Notes under the pieces: generated by a model
The model's input: the letters and a program-made list of their open reading frames with translations, nothing else
Databases searched by the model: none
Told to the model about the DNA's origin: nothing
Assembly: GCF_032598905.1 (NCBI RefSeq)
Contig: NZ_CP122458.1
Span: forward strand, 1 to 64,000
Direction of reading: 5' to 3'
DNA length: 64,000 bases
From: Streptomyces sp. 11x1
Lineage (GTDB): Bacteria > Actinomycetota > Actinomycetes > Streptomycetales > Streptomycetaceae
Program-made: the position numbers and the translations under genes
In this document: positions 8,432 to 17,136 of the stretch, one piece after another
Position numbering within the stretch: position 1 is the first letter of the stretch
Layout of the letters: the number at the start of each line of letters is the position of its first letter

Positions 8432-8506
8432 GGTGCTGTAGCTCAGCTGTGTAGAGCGCGGATCTTATAAGTCCTGAGGTCGCGGGTTCGAGTCCCGCCA
8501 GCACTA
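8432..8506 (+). tRNA. tRNA-Ile with UAU anticodon (atypical)
   Basis: The cloverleaf has a 7-bp acceptor stem (GGUGCUG/CAGCACU, one G-U), a D stem GCUC/GAGC, a T arm GCGGG-UUCGAGU-CCCGC and discriminator A. The anticodon loop CUUAUAA gives UAU, which reads AUA (Ile). Odd points are a D loop lacking the usual GG pair, an imperfect top of the anticodon stem, and no encoded CCA. AUA is very rare in high-GC genes, and bacteria normally use lysidine-modified CAU, so this is probably an element-borne tRNA. Confidence 0.75.
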
Positions 8507-8538
8507 CTCCAACGCCGCACCACATGACTGGAGCTGTG

Positions 8539-8970
8539 ATGACCGATACCGAGGTCACCCCGAAGCCCGAGACGCCCGCCACCGTGGCGTCTGCCGTCCT
8601 GGCCGCCATCGAGGCGCAGCCCGACGTCTTCCACATGGACCACTGGGCATATCTGCCCGAGGCCCTCCGGTTGACCCCCGAGGAGGCTCCGGCATGCGGT
8701 TCCCAACTATGCGCAGCCGGATGGACGGCGCACCTCACCGGCTGGACGCTCGTGTCCCTGTCCGACGAGGAACAGACAGAGGTCACCGGCACGGACGATG
8801 ACGGCGACGAGTACGAGACACTCGCCAGCGTCTACGCGGAGCGAGGCGAGGAGCGTCGCCTGATCTGTGACGTTGCCGCCAAGGCTCTCGGCCTGAAGCC
8901 CAGCGAGACGTTCTGGTACGTCGACGGGCCCACCGCCTTGAAGCGGCTTCGTGAGATCGCCGGACGCTGA
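8539..8970 (+). CDS. Unknown 143-aa protein with CGxxxCxAGW motif
   Basis: The start at MTDTEV was preferred over an ATG 15 bp upstream because CTGGAG lies at the right distance. The region CGSQLCAAGWTAHL matches a motif seen in many small phage and plasmid proteins of unknown role. It lies between two tRNA-type genes in the P4 operon. Confidence 0.6.
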   Translation: MTDTEVTPKPETPATVASAVLAAIEAQPDVFHMDHWAYLPEALRLTPEEAPACGSQLCAAGWTAHLTGWTLVSLSDEEQTEVTGTDDDGDEYETLASVYAERGEERRLICDVAAKALGLKPSETFWYVDGPTALKRLREIAGR

Positions 8971-9006
8971 CCGGCCATCACCCGGCCGCCGCACCGGCGG
9001 CCCCAA

Positions 9007-9075
9007 GCCTGCGTAGCTCAGCGGTAGAGCGGCCCCACTTGCGGGTGGTCAGGGGTTCAAATCCCCTCGCAGGCA
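9007..9075 (+). tRNA. Short tRNA-like gene, anticodon uncertain
   Basis: Perfect acceptor stem (GCCUGCG/CGCAGGC), D arm (GCUC-AGCGGUA-GAGC), T arm (AGGGG-UUCAAAU-CCCCU) and discriminator A. Only 20 nt separate the D and T arms, about 3-4 fewer than a normal tRNA. The best stem, CCAC/GUGG, leaves a 6-nt loop UUGCGG. UGC (Ala) or GCG (Arg) are possible anticodons. It is either a degenerate tRNA or an unusual one with a reduced anticodon/variable region. Confidence 0.6.
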
Positions 9076-9114
9076 CGCACATCGCATCCACCTGACCGCC
9101 CACCGGAGCACACG

Positions 9115-9411
9115 ATGGCCGACACCGTCAGCATCCCGGCCGACGTCGCCCACGCGTTCACGGACGCATGGGGCACCACCGTCATCACGTCCGACGTCGC
9201 CGCCAGCCTTGGATGCACCGAAGTCGACGCCCTGACCGACCTGCTTCGCGCCCTCGGTGCCGAGCAGGCCGCCGACGAGTGGACTGACGCCCACGCCCAG
9301 GACGACGAGCCGAACGACCGCCACTTTCAGGGGACCGTGCCCGTGGACGCCTCACTCGCCGCCGACGGAATGCACTGGAGCCCCGACCCTGCCGACGCCC
9401 ACGACGGGTGA
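9115..9411 (+). CDS. Unknown 98-aa acidic protein
   Basis: ATG following CCGGAGCACACG. A small acidic protein, helical at residues 5-60, with no Cys motif. It ends the P4 operon. No family is recognised. Confidence 0.55.
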   Translation: MADTVSIPADVAHAFTDAWGTTVITSDVAASLGCTEVDALTDLLRALGAEQAADEWTDAHAQDDEPNDRHFQGTVPVDASLAADGMHWSPDPADAHDG

Positions 9412-9439
9412 TGATCCGAACAGAACGAGTAACGAAACC

Positions 9440-9484
9440 GCAGGTCAGTGGAGGGTTCACACCTACACGGAAGACACTATTATT
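9440..9484 (+). promoter_or_regulatory. Repeated promoter element P5
   Basis: GCAGGTCAGTGGAGGGTT, 20 nt, TATTATT. A weak 5-bp stem (GGCGG/CCGCC) follows. It drives the genes at 9530 and 9897. Confidence 0.72.
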
Positions 9485-9529
9485 GAAGTTGTGAGGCGGA
9501 GAGCCCGCCCCTGCGCCAGGAAGGTCCCC

Positions 9530-9805
9530 ATGAAGCGGTGCGAGTGGATGTTCCACAGGATCAACGCCGAGGGCGAGATGTTCGGGTACAACTACCCGCC
9601 CACCGGCATGGGTCCCTCGATCACGTCCGACGAGCCGTGCGCGACGGTCGAGAACGCCTCCGAGCTCACGGACCACGAGTTCACGCGGGCGGTGAGCTCC
9701 ATGGTCACCGAGCACTGCGGCGACCCGTACACGCCCGTATTCCAGGGACGCGGCTGGCACGTCGAGATCCGGTCCGGCTACCCGCTGTGGACCACCACCT
9801 CATGA
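9530..9805 (+). CDS. Unknown 91-aa protein
   Basis: ATG after CAGGAAGGTC, 45 nt downstream of the P5 TATTATT box. It contains two dispersed Cys residues and aromatic-rich ends, with no known motif. First gene of the P5 operon. Confidence 0.55.
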   Translation: MKRCEWMFHRINAEGEMFGYNYPPTGMGPSITSDEPCATVENASELTDHEFTRAVSSMVTEHCGDPYTPVFQGRGWHVEIRSGYPLWTTTS

Positions 9806-9896
9806 CGTCCCCGGCGACCGGCCAGCGCGAGCCGCTCGTTCCCGCCGCCCGGCCCGGCGCGAGCGGTCCCTGCAACTCCGCGAGAAAGGCGCGCAC

Positions 9897-10841
9897 GTGA
9901 CCCACGCACCCCAGTCCCCCGAGCGTCTGTCGCACGCGGCGGGCGACACAGCGGACACCGACCGCCACACCATGCTGCGTGCCCTGCGCCGCGAAATAGC
10001 CGGCACCATCGGCCTGCTCGCCGACGAGCACGACTTCCGCGCCATGCGGCACTACCGCACCTTCGCCTTCACCGACTTCAAGGCCTACCTGAAAGCGTTC
10101 GAAGACCTTCTCAGCAGCCGCGCCTCCCAGGGCATGCGAACCGCGGTCGCCCTCTTCGACCCGCAGGAGTACGCCGACTTCTGCACCGACACCGGCCTCG
10201 ACCCCGACAGCCCGTCCAGCCGCGCGAGCTTCACCGCCCAACTCGCCACCACGGGCCCGACCATCCCGTACGACGGCCAGCCCCTGGCCGACCTGATCCC
10301 GGCCCTGGCCGACGAAGCCGTCCGCCATGCCACCTGGGAGTACGCGACCGCACTCCTGGCCCGGCTCGGGGCCTGCGCCTCCTGCGGCGAGGACATCGGC
10401 CGGTCAGCCTTCGCCCGGGCATCGGGCTTGCTGGCCCGCATCCTCGACACGGCCCGGCCGGGCGAGCGGCACCTCGTCTGCAGCGTCTCTGCGGCACCGG
10501 AAACCCTGGTCGCCGTCCTCCACGCGGATACAGGCCCGGACGGCACGTGCCAGCTCGACGAGTCCGAGGCCCTTGAGTTCACCACCGTCCTGGCCCTCGG
10601 TCTGGCGACCCGGAGCCCCGGCGGGCTGGTCATGCGGAGCTCCGCCCCGAGCTCCCCGGACCGGGTCTACGGCTGGCGGCTGCGCACGGGCGAGTTCGAC
10701 CCCCTCACCGCAGGCGAGGTCTTCGACGCCTACTGCACCGACACCGACACCGGCGACCTCGTCTCCCCGGAATCGGACGTCGACTACTGCGTTCCGCCGG
10801 ACCTCGGACCGGACGCCACGCCGTCGGCCCACCGGCACTGA
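9897..10841 (+). CDS. Unknown 314-aa protein
   Basis: GTG start 91 nt after the previous gene. The N-terminal 90 residues are helical; a CASCGED sequence lies near residue 160. The second half is alpha/beta with an acidic C-terminus. No enzymatic motif is recognised. It is second in the P5 operon. Confidence 0.6.
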   Translation: MTHAPQSPERLSHAAGDTADTDRHTMLRALRREIAGTIGLLADEHDFRAMRHYRTFAFTDFKAYLKAFEDLLSSRASQGMRTAVALFDPQEYADFCTDTGLDPDSPSSRASFTAQLATTGPTIPYDGQPLADLIPALADEAVRHATWEYATALLARLGACASCGEDIGRSAFARASGLLARILDTARPGERHLVCSVSAAPETLVAVLHADTGPDGTCQLDESEALEFTTVLALGLATRSPGGLVMRSSAPSSPDRVYGWRLRTGEFDPLTAGEVFDAYCTDTDTGDLVSPESDVDYCVPPDLGPDATPSAHRH

Positions 10842-10866
10842 AAGACCTCGGCAACACAGTAACCCA

Positions 10867-10911
10867 GCAGGTCAGACGGGGGTTCACACAAACCTAACTC
10901 ACACTATTATA
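10867..10911 (+). promoter_or_regulatory. Repeated promoter element P6
   Basis: GCAGGTCAGACGGGGGTT, 20 nt, TATTATA. It is followed by an 11-bp leader hairpin (10924-10934 with 10956-10966), one of the strongest in the set. Confidence 0.72.
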
Positions 10912-11003
10912 GATAGTGAGCCCGGGCCGTCGCCGCGCCGACACCCGCCCTCCGGGGCGACGGCCCACCCCCTTCCCCCGAATCCAGTTCTCAGGAGCTT
11001 GCC

Positions 11004-11702
11004 GTGCAAGGGACCCCGATGCCGGTCATCGACTGGTACAGCAACAAGGCCTACCAGTGCCCGCAGTGCCACCATGACACGGTCGCGAGCCCCTCCCGCT
11101 GGGAGGTGTACACCTGCTGCAACTGCGCCACCCGGTTCGCCCGGTTCCCCCGCCTACAACGCTTCCTGCGCCACGTCGGCGTGACCTGCGAGTTCTGCAC
11201 GGAGCGCCACCCTGTACTCGTCGACGGCGAGCCCTTCGGGTTCCTGCGCCGCCGCCACAACGGCGTCGGGACGTACGCGGAGCACCAGTTCGAGGCGTGG
11301 CTGTACGACACGGACGAGTTCGCCGACCATCGCGACGGCGTGGACTACCGCAGCACCCGCGCCAGCCGCGCGGAGGCCATGGCTGACCTTGCCCACTGGC
11401 GCAGCATGTTCGGCCCCACCGAGGATGACCTCAGCCCCGTCTTCGCCGTCGTGGCCGACGAGCAGTTCGACAAGTACGGACCGGACGTGACCGGGGAGCA
11501 GCGCGACGCGTTGCTCGACGGCACGCTGGAGGTCTACGGCATCGGCGCCCTGCGCGCCTTCACCCCGCCGCACCCCCGGCGCGGGCAGTTCTACGCCGAC
11601 ACTGTCACCTTCGCCTGGGGCCTGATCGCACCGTCGAGCCTGGAAGGCATCTACACCAGGGCGGCACCGAAGTCTCTGGCCGCGTACGCCCCGCAGCTCT
11701 GA
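11004..11702 (+). CDS. Unknown 232-aa protein with N-terminal Cys pairs
   Basis: GTG after CAGGAGCTTGCC. The N-terminus has CPQCHHD, then CCNC, then CEFC, spaced over about 50 residues like a zinc ribbon. The rest is alpha/beta, with no catalytic motif seen. It is the only gene between P6 and P7, so it is probably monocistronic. Confidence 0.6.
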   Translation: MQGTPMPVIDWYSNKAYQCPQCHHDTVASPSRWEVYTCCNCATRFARFPRLQRFLRHVGVTCEFCTERHPVLVDGEPFGFLRRRHNGVGTYAEHQFEAWLYDTDEFADHRDGVDYRSTRASRAEAMADLAHWRSMFGPTEDDLSPVFAVVADEQFDKYGPDVTGEQRDALLDGTLEVYGIGALRAFTPPHPRRGQFYADTVTFAWGLIAPSSLEGIYTRAAPKSLAAYAPQL

Positions 11703-11738
11703 GGTGTCGGGCGCAGACTCGCCCGCTTCCCCGTTTGT

Positions 11739-11783
11739 GCAGGTCAGGGGTGGGTTCACACACCCCCGACTTACACTATTATT
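11739..11783 (+). promoter_or_regulatory. Repeated promoter element P7
   Basis: GCAGGTCAGGGGTGGGTT, 20 nt, TATTATT. An 8-bp stem with a CCGC tetraloop (11795-11802 with 11807-11814) follows. It heads genes 11870-13275. Confidence 0.74.
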
Positions 11784-11869
11784 AGTAGTGCGTCGGGGGG
11801 TGCCGCCACCTCCCCCACTTCTTTCACCAGGTGACGGCCCCCTTCCCCCTTCCAGCCCCAGGAGTTGCC

Positions 11870-12214
11870 ATGCTTCGAACGCTGCGCCGCGCCCTGCGAC
11901 CGGCACGTATCCGCATTCCCGCCCGCCGGTTCGCCGCCGGGATCGCGGAACTGCCGCCCACTGCGCGCGAAGCGCTCGGCACCGACGTCACGGCCGGGGA
12001 GGCCATCGCCTACAACCGCGTCCGTGTCGCCACCGCGACCGCCGTCGCCCTCTACCGCAGCGGATACACGCTGCCGATGACCGACGACGACCTGGACGAC
12101 GCGGTGCTCGCCCTGGACTTCCCCTACTCGGTCCCGAGCGCGGAGACCCGCGCGTCCATCCGCGCCGCGCTCGCCGTCCTGGACGCCGACTACACCGTCG
12201 CCGTCATCCACTGA
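11870..12214 (+). CDS. Unknown 114-aa protein
   Basis: ATG with CCAGGAG upstream. The N-terminus is strongly basic (RTLRRALRPARIRIPARR), followed by a helical acidic body. It could be a small nucleic-acid-associated protein, but nothing diagnostic is seen. First gene under P7. Confidence 0.55.
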   Translation: MLRTLRRALRPARIRIPARRFAAGIAELPPTAREALGTDVTAGEAIAYNRVRVATATAVALYRSGYTLPMTDDDLDDAVLALDFPYSVPSAETRASIRAALAVLDADYTVAVIH

Positions 12215-12276
12215 CCAGCCATCCGCCCCGGCTTGCGGGCCGCCCCGACCAGGGCGGCCCGCACGGAAGGAGCCCG

Positions 12277-12516
12277 GTGTTCCTCGTCGTGCCCGACCCC
12301 GCTCACGGACTCGTCGCCGCTCCGCAGTCCTCCGACGACCTCACGCCCGTCACCGAACAGTCCCCTGCCGCCAAGGGGTTCGCCTGGAACAGCGAGATCG
12401 AGGCGTACACGCGCCAGGCCGACCACGACCCCGCGGCCGTGGACGACATCGCCGGCATGCTGCGTGAGCTGGGCCACTACGTCTTCTCCGTCAACAAGCC
12501 GCTGCCCAGGAGCTGA
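12277..12516 (+). CDS. Unknown 79-aa protein
   Basis: The GTG start after GGAAGGAGCCC begins VFLVVPDPAHG. A small mixed-charge protein with no motif. Codon bias is typical of the module. Confidence 0.5.
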   Translation: MFLVVPDPAHGLVAAPQSSDDLTPVTEQSPAAKGFAWNSEIEAYTRQADHDPAAVDDIAGMLRELGHYVFSVNKPLPRS

Positions 12517-12576
12517 CCGCCGCCCGGCCGGCCTCCGCCGCCACCTCCCGCCCCTTTGCGCAGATGGAGTTCCGCC

Positions 12577-13275
12577 ATGCCCCGACGCCGCACCCAGCCG
12601 CAGCGGCCCGTCCGGTACGCCGCCGCCGAGCACGACGGACGCCACCAGGTCGTGGACCAGCTCCACGGGTACGCCCTCAGCAGCCACGCCACCCGCGCGG
12701 CCGCCGAGGACGCGGTACGCGAGCTGACCGCCAGCCCGACGGCCGCGATCGAGGCCGTCGAGCAACTGGACGCCGCCCAGACGGGCCCGGCCGCCACCGA
12801 GCACCGGATCCTGCGCCGGTACGGGTACGGCTTCAGCCTGCGCCAGGACGTAATGCTCTCCCTGCGCGGCGAGTTCAGCCATGACCGGCTGGAGACCCTG
12901 ATCACCGGCGGTGCTCTGGCCAAGGTATTCAGCCCGGCCGGTTGGCCGTACTACACCACGCCCGAGCGGTACGCCCAGTTGTCGCCCCGCTGGATACGCG
13001 ACGGCGACGAGTCGTTCCCGGCCGCCGACGTCGCCCGCCTCGAACGCCCCCGCCCCGCCCTGGAGCTGCTGCCCGCGCGCAAGCGCTACGAGCCGTGCGA
13101 ACTGCACGGGATCACGCTGTGGCGGTGCCTGATCTGCGGCCCGCGCGAGCGCTTCGAGTGCCAGTGGGGCGAGTGCACCGCCAACCGCGTCACGGCCTAC
13201 TGCGAACGCTGTGTACGCATGGACCCCCGGCGCACCTTCCCGCTGCCGCCCCGCCGAGAGCACGACTGGCCGTAA
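12577..13275 (+). CDS. Unknown 232-aa protein with C-terminal zinc-like cluster
   Basis: ATG start preceded by TGGAG. The first 150 residues are alpha/beta. The last 60 carry CELHG, CLICG, CQWGEC and CERC, a dense Cys cluster that probably binds two zinc ions. The basic C-terminus and the cluster suggest nucleic-acid or protein contact; the function is unknown. Confidence 0.6.
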   Translation: MPRRRTQPQRPVRYAAAEHDGRHQVVDQLHGYALSSHATRAAAEDAVRELTASPTAAIEAVEQLDAAQTGPAATEHRILRRYGYGFSLRQDVMLSLRGEFSHDRLETLITGGALAKVFSPAGWPYYTTPERYAQLSPRWIRDGDESFPAADVARLERPRPALELLPARKRYEPCELHGITLWRCLICGPRERFECQWGECTANRVTAYCERCVRMDPRRTFPLPPRREHDWP

Positions 13276-13279
13276 AACC

Positions 13280-13324
13280 GCAGGTCAGGGGTGGGTTCAC
13301 CTCACCCAGAAAGACACTATTATT
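13280..13324 (+). promoter_or_regulatory. Repeated promoter element P8
   Basis: GCAGGTCAGGGGTGGGTT, 20 nt, TATTATT. The leader contains the best hairpin of the set: a 14-bp stem (13349-13362 with 13369-13382) and a 6-nt loop, ending 35 nt before the start codon. Confidence 0.75.
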
Positions 13325-13417
13325 GATGTTGTTGGCCCTGCGGAACACCCCGTACGGCGGGGCCACCACCCCGCCGTACGGGCCCCCTCACCGCCACGCC
13401 ACGGAAGGACACCGGCG

Positions 13418-13909
13418 ATGAAACACGAGGAACTGGCCGCGCTGCTGGCCGAGCCGACCACGCCCCTGATGCGCGCCGCGCTCCGCGATCTTCCACCCAA
13501 GACCCTTGAGACGCTGGCCACCGTCGCCGACCATGCGGCGGAGCGGGGATGGCGGCAGGTCGTCGCCGACCGGGCCCGGGCCTTCGCCGACGAGCAGCCG
13601 GGCGACGGACCGCAGGCCGTGGCGGCGTACTTCACGACGACGGAGCAGCGGACGGGCAGCGGGATGTCTGTGGGATGGAGCCCGTTCATCGCGGCTCTCG
13701 CGCCCACCGAGGAGATGCCGGACCTCAGGCACACCGAGACCACGGCACGCATGGTGCCGGTCGGCGAAGCGGCGAGGGCCGAGGAGGACTTCGCGGACCC
13801 GAAGCTGTCCGAAGCGCTCCACCGGCTGGCGGCTCTCGACCCGCCCTCGCACGAGGACGTCCTGCGCGTCCACCTGCCGAGCTCCCGTGTCACCCGCATG
13901 AAGCCCTGA
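13418..13909 (+). CDS. Unknown 163-aa protein
   Basis: ATG after CGGAAGGACACC. Mostly helical and soluble, with no Cys motif or membrane segment. First gene of the P8 operon. No family is recognised. Confidence 0.58.
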   Translation: MKHEELAALLAEPTTPLMRAALRDLPPKTLETLATVADHAAERGWRQVVADRARAFADEQPGDGPQAVAAYFTTTEQRTGSGMSVGWSPFIAALAPTEEMPDLRHTETTARMVPVGEAARAEEDFADPKLSEALHRLAALDPPSHEDVLRVHLPSSRVTRMKP

Positions 13910-13962
13910 CCGCCCATGCCTGCGGGGGCCCCGGCCCAGGGGCGCCCGCGCGGAGGTGCACC

Positions 13963-14457
13963 GTGCCCGTTCCGATCCTTTGCCACGTCTGCCACAGCGG
14001 CCGCTATCGGCCCGAGAGCCCGGGCACCTACCGTTGCCGCTCCTGCGGCAGCCCGGCTACGGAGTCGACGTTCCCCGTCCAGAGCGACGAACGGCTCATC
14101 GTGCTCGCGGGCGTACTCCAGATCCTCACCGTCCCCAACGGCCACCAGGTGATCACGCCCGACCGGCGCTGCTACGCCCCTCACCTGGGAGCCAGCCTGA
14201 GCCTCGCACTGCGGGTCAACCGGACACACCCGGTGTTCGGGCAGGCCGAGGACGTCGGCACTGCCGAGGACCTGCTGTCCGTGCTGGACGCTGACGAGCG
14301 GGGCCCCTGGGTGCTGTCTCCCGCGCAACTGGGGGTTCTCACCCGGGCCATGGACGTCCGCACCGCGCTGCTGCCGTCGGCGTCTAGGCAGTACCCGGAC
14401 TTCGACGCGGAGATCCGGGCCGCCCGCACACGCAGCCGGCACCCGCGCGCCACGTGA
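13963..14457 (+). CDS. Unknown 164-aa protein with N-terminal zinc ribbon
   Basis: The GTG start begins VPVPILCHVCHSG. A CHVC...CRSC arrangement within the first 30 residues is a typical zinc ribbon. The remaining 130 residues are helical. This fold is common in nucleic-acid-binding accessory proteins; a specific role is not evident. Confidence 0.6.
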   Translation: MPVPILCHVCHSGRYRPESPGTYRCRSCGSPATESTFPVQSDERLIVLAGVLQILTVPNGHQVITPDRRCYAPHLGASLSLALRVNRTHPVFGQAEDVGTAEDLLSVLDADERGPWVLSPAQLGVLTRAMDVRTALLPSASRQYPDFDAEIRAARTRSRHPRAT

Positions 14458-14567
14458 GCGCCCCGGCTTCCCGACCGCCGCCACCGCGCCCGTTCGCTCC
14501 GGCCGGCCGCGCCCGCGCCCGCGTCGCCCGCATGCCGAACCGGCCACTGATCCAGAGAGGTTGAACC

Positions 14568-14900
14568 ATGTCCGTGTCCCACAACGTGTACGCCGTCTAC
14601 GGCGTCGTGCTCGCGCCGCCCCGAAAGCGGGAAGCGCTGGACGGGTCGCTGCAAGCCCAGACACACCGCCCCGCCAGCGGGAACCCTGCCGACGTGCGCG
14701 TGCAGCTGTTCACGGTCGGCGACGACGAGCACACCGTTCTCGGAGCGGGCTACGAGGAGCTCGGACCCAACACGTACCGGGCAGTTCCCTCTCTCCCGGT
14801 CAGCGCCGGGTGGGACGACGCCCTGCTTGAGCAGGTGAGGAAACTGGGGCTCACGATCTTGTCCGGTCCGTGCTGGCACATCGTGCACGACCTGAGCTGA
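14568..14900 (+). CDS. Unknown 110-aa protein
   Basis: ATG after CAGAGAGGTTGAACC. An alpha/beta small protein with an acidic middle. Last gene before P9. No recognised family. Confidence 0.55.
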   Translation: MSVSHNVYAVYGVVLAPPRKREALDGSLQAQTHRPASGNPADVRVQLFTVGDDEHTVLGAGYEELGPNTYRAVPSLPVSAGWDDALLEQVRKLGLTILSGPCWHIVHDLS

Positions 14901-14972
14901 GGTGAGGCCCGGACTCGTCGGCAGAGATCGCCATCCGGAGCACCTCAGACACCCCCAAGAAGCAGCGTTTGC

Positions 14973-15018
14973 GCAGGTCAGAGGGTATCTAGCCCCCACA
15001 CCAGAACACACTATTATT
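14973..15018 (+). promoter_or_regulatory. Repeated promoter element P9
   Basis: GCAGGTCAGAGGGTATCT then TATTATT; the GGGTT core is diverged here (GTATC). A short stem (GGGGCG/CGCCCC) follows. It drives the ParB-like gene and the long operon to 19526. Confidence 0.68.
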
Positions 15019-15088
15019 ACATTTGAAGCGAGGGGGCGACACCCCAACCGCCCCAATTCGCCGAACAGGCAAGGAGAAGGAGAGCCCC

Positions 15089-16561
15089 ATGGCCACCGCC
15101 GTCTCGACCCAGCCCACCGAACCCGTCACGCACGAGGAGGAAGACGCGCCGCAGATCGTCCTGCTCGACCCGGCGCAGGTGGTGCGTGACGAATGCAACG
15201 CCCGCGAGGAGGACACGGAACCGGACGAGGAGCTGATCGCCTCCGTCAAGGAGATCGGTGTCGAGGAGACCATCAGTGTCCGGCCCCGGCCCGACGGCAC
15301 GTACGGCGCTTTCAAGGGCTGGCGGCGCGCACAGGCGCAGAAGATCGCCAACGAAACCGCCGAACAGGACGGCCGCCCCGTACGCAGGATCAAGGCACAC
15401 GTACGGGAAGACCTGGTCGGCCGCGACGGCTGGACTCGGTTCCTGTCCCTGGTCGAGAACAAGCACCGCGAGGGGATGAGCGAGCGCGACATCCTCAAGT
15501 CGCAGGAGCTGTCCCTGATCGACATGAGCGAGGTCGAGCGACGCCAGGCCGCCAAGGCTCTTGGTGTCGGCCGCAACGCCGCCAAGCAGGCCAGGGCGGC
15601 GCAGAAGCTCGACGACGCCACCCTTCGCCGGGCAACGGCCGGAGGCATGGACCTGGAGCAGACCGCCCAGCTCGCCGAGGTCGAGCACGTGCGCGGCGCG
15701 GAACGCCGCCTGCTGCGAGCGCTGGAGCGCGACCGCCAGGAGGGCAACGGCGGGCGCGGCCACTGGGACCAGGAGATGGCGCTGCTCAAGGCCGAGCAGG
15801 CCGACGACGACGCCCGGACCAAGGCCGAGGAGGCCCTCAAGAAGGCGGACATCCCGCTGCTGGGGCAGCCGGGATACGGGCAGAAGGACACGTCCAAGCC
15901 CCTGGCTGAGCTGACCACCCAGTTGGGCAACCCGCTCACGGAGGACAACCACAAGAACTGCCCCGGCCACAGCGCCCGGCTCGACGACGAGCACCAGCCC
16001 GTGTGGCACTGCTCCGACCCGGCCGCGTACGGACACAAGGTCCGACCCCAGCCGAAGAAGCCCAGGACGGAGGAGGACGAGCAGCGGGCGGAGGAGCGCC
16101 GCAAGGTCATCGCCTGCAACCGGGCCTGGAAGGCCGCAGCCGGTCCCCGTCAGGACTTCGTCGCCCGCCTGGTGCGCCAGAAGACCCTGCCGGATGCGGC
16201 CCGCGTCTTCGCGCAGGAAGTCGTGCTCACCCTCCCGCACTTCTACAGCTCCTGGACCGACAAGCACGAGTCCGAGACCGTCGCCCGCTTCCTGGGCATC
16301 AAGGAGCCCGAGAACGCGGACCTGACGGAGACAGCGGTGCAGTTGCCCAAGGCACGCGTCGTCAACGCGCTGTTCGCGCACGTCGCCGCTGCCTGCGAGT
16401 ACGACATCCGCGAGCCCAAGACGTGGTCGAACCTCACCGTGCGGCAGGCCCGCTACCTGCTGCTCCTCGAAGCGCTCGGCCAGGACGACAACGGCAGCTA
16501 CCGGCTGTCCGAGGTCGAGGACCAGGCGGTCACCCGCCACCGGCCCGACACCGCCGCCTGA
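15089..16561 (+). CDS. ParB-like protein
   Basis: This 490-aa protein has a ParB/sulfiredoxin-type N-terminal domain: residues 20-110 include the NARE box and the FKGWRRAQA segment that corresponds to the family's arginine-rich box. A helix-turn-helix-like stretch follows (LSLIDMSEVERRQAAKALGV, about residues 137-156). The C-terminal half is helical and charged. ParB proteins bind parS-like sites and can hydrolyse CTP in DNA segregation; others on mobile elements act as regulators. No ParA partner is visible nearby. The start follows AAGGAGAAGGAG. Confidence 0.75.
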   Translation: MATAVSTQPTEPVTHEEEDAPQIVLLDPAQVVRDECNAREEDTEPDEELIASVKEIGVEETISVRPRPDGTYGAFKGWRRAQAQKIANETAEQDGRPVRRIKAHVREDLVGRDGWTRFLSLVENKHREGMSERDILKSQELSLIDMSEVERRQAAKALGVGRNAAKQARAAQKLDDATLRRATAGGMDLEQTAQLAEVEHVRGAERRLLRALERDRQEGNGGRGHWDQEMALLKAEQADDDARTKAEEALKKADIPLLGQPGYGQKDTSKPLAELTTQLGNPLTEDNHKNCPGHSARLDDEHQPVWHCSDPAAYGHKVRPQPKKPRTEEDEQRAEERRKVIACNRAWKAAAGPRQDFVARLVRQKTLPDAARVFAQEVVLTLPHFYSSWTDKHESETVARFLGIKEPENADLTETAVQLPKARVVNALFAHVAAACEYDIREPKTWSNLTVRQARYLLLLEALGQDDNGSYRLSEVEDQAVTRHRPDTAA

Positions 16562-16645
16562 CCAGCACCTCCCCCAAGCCCCGGCCGGGCACGCCCGTGC
16601 CCGGCCGGTTCCCCAACCCCCCGCGTCACAGAGAGGCGAACCAGC

Positions 16646-17038
16646 ATGCCCCTCACCATGGACGAGGTCCTCGACTTCATCGGCAAACTGCCGAATGCGA
16701 TCCAGGTCGCGAAGGTCCAGGAGGCCTCCGCGCTGCGGCTCAGCGCGATCGACAAGGAAGCGTTCGCGGGCATCGTGGCCGGACGCCGGGCCCGCCTCAA
16801 CGACTCCCTGCGCCCGGCCCTGCTGCGCGGCCTCACCGGCACCGTGCAGGAGCGCAACCGCACCGGCAGCCGCGCGGGCTTCCTGCTGGACGAGGAGTCC
16901 ACCCGCATCCTGCGCCGCGACCCGCGCAACGGCGAGCCGGGCAAGCCCAAGTACCGCATCCCCGAGGACACGAAGCGCTTCCGGATCCCGGGCAGCGGTA
17001 TCCCCGTCGCCTGCCTGGACGTGATCGAGGACGACTGA
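16646..17038 (+). CDS. Unknown 130-aa basic protein
   Basis: ATG following GAGAGGCG. A helical, Arg-rich protein with a C-terminal segment of alternating basic and hydrophobic residues. The position after parB suggests a DNA-related role, but no domain is recognised. Confidence 0.55.
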   Translation: MPLTMDEVLDFIGKLPNAIQVAKVQEASALRLSAIDKEAFAGIVAGRRARLNDSLRPALLRGLTGTVQERNRTGSRAGFLLDEESTRILRRDPRNGEPGKPKYRIPEDTKRFRIPGSGIPVACLDVIEDD

Positions 17039-17136
17039 CCGGGCCTGACGGCGCCGCCCCGGCAACGGGGCGGCGCCCGCACCCCGCCGATCAACCGGAC
17101 GGGCCTCCCAGCCCTGCCCGCACGTGAAAGGCCGTC

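Noticed and set aside
15017..17065. Very long minus-strand frame (682 codons) opposite the parB-like gene
   Set aside because: It mirrors the strong third-position GC bias of the plus-strand genes; the product is repetitive Val/Leu/Gly with no domain.
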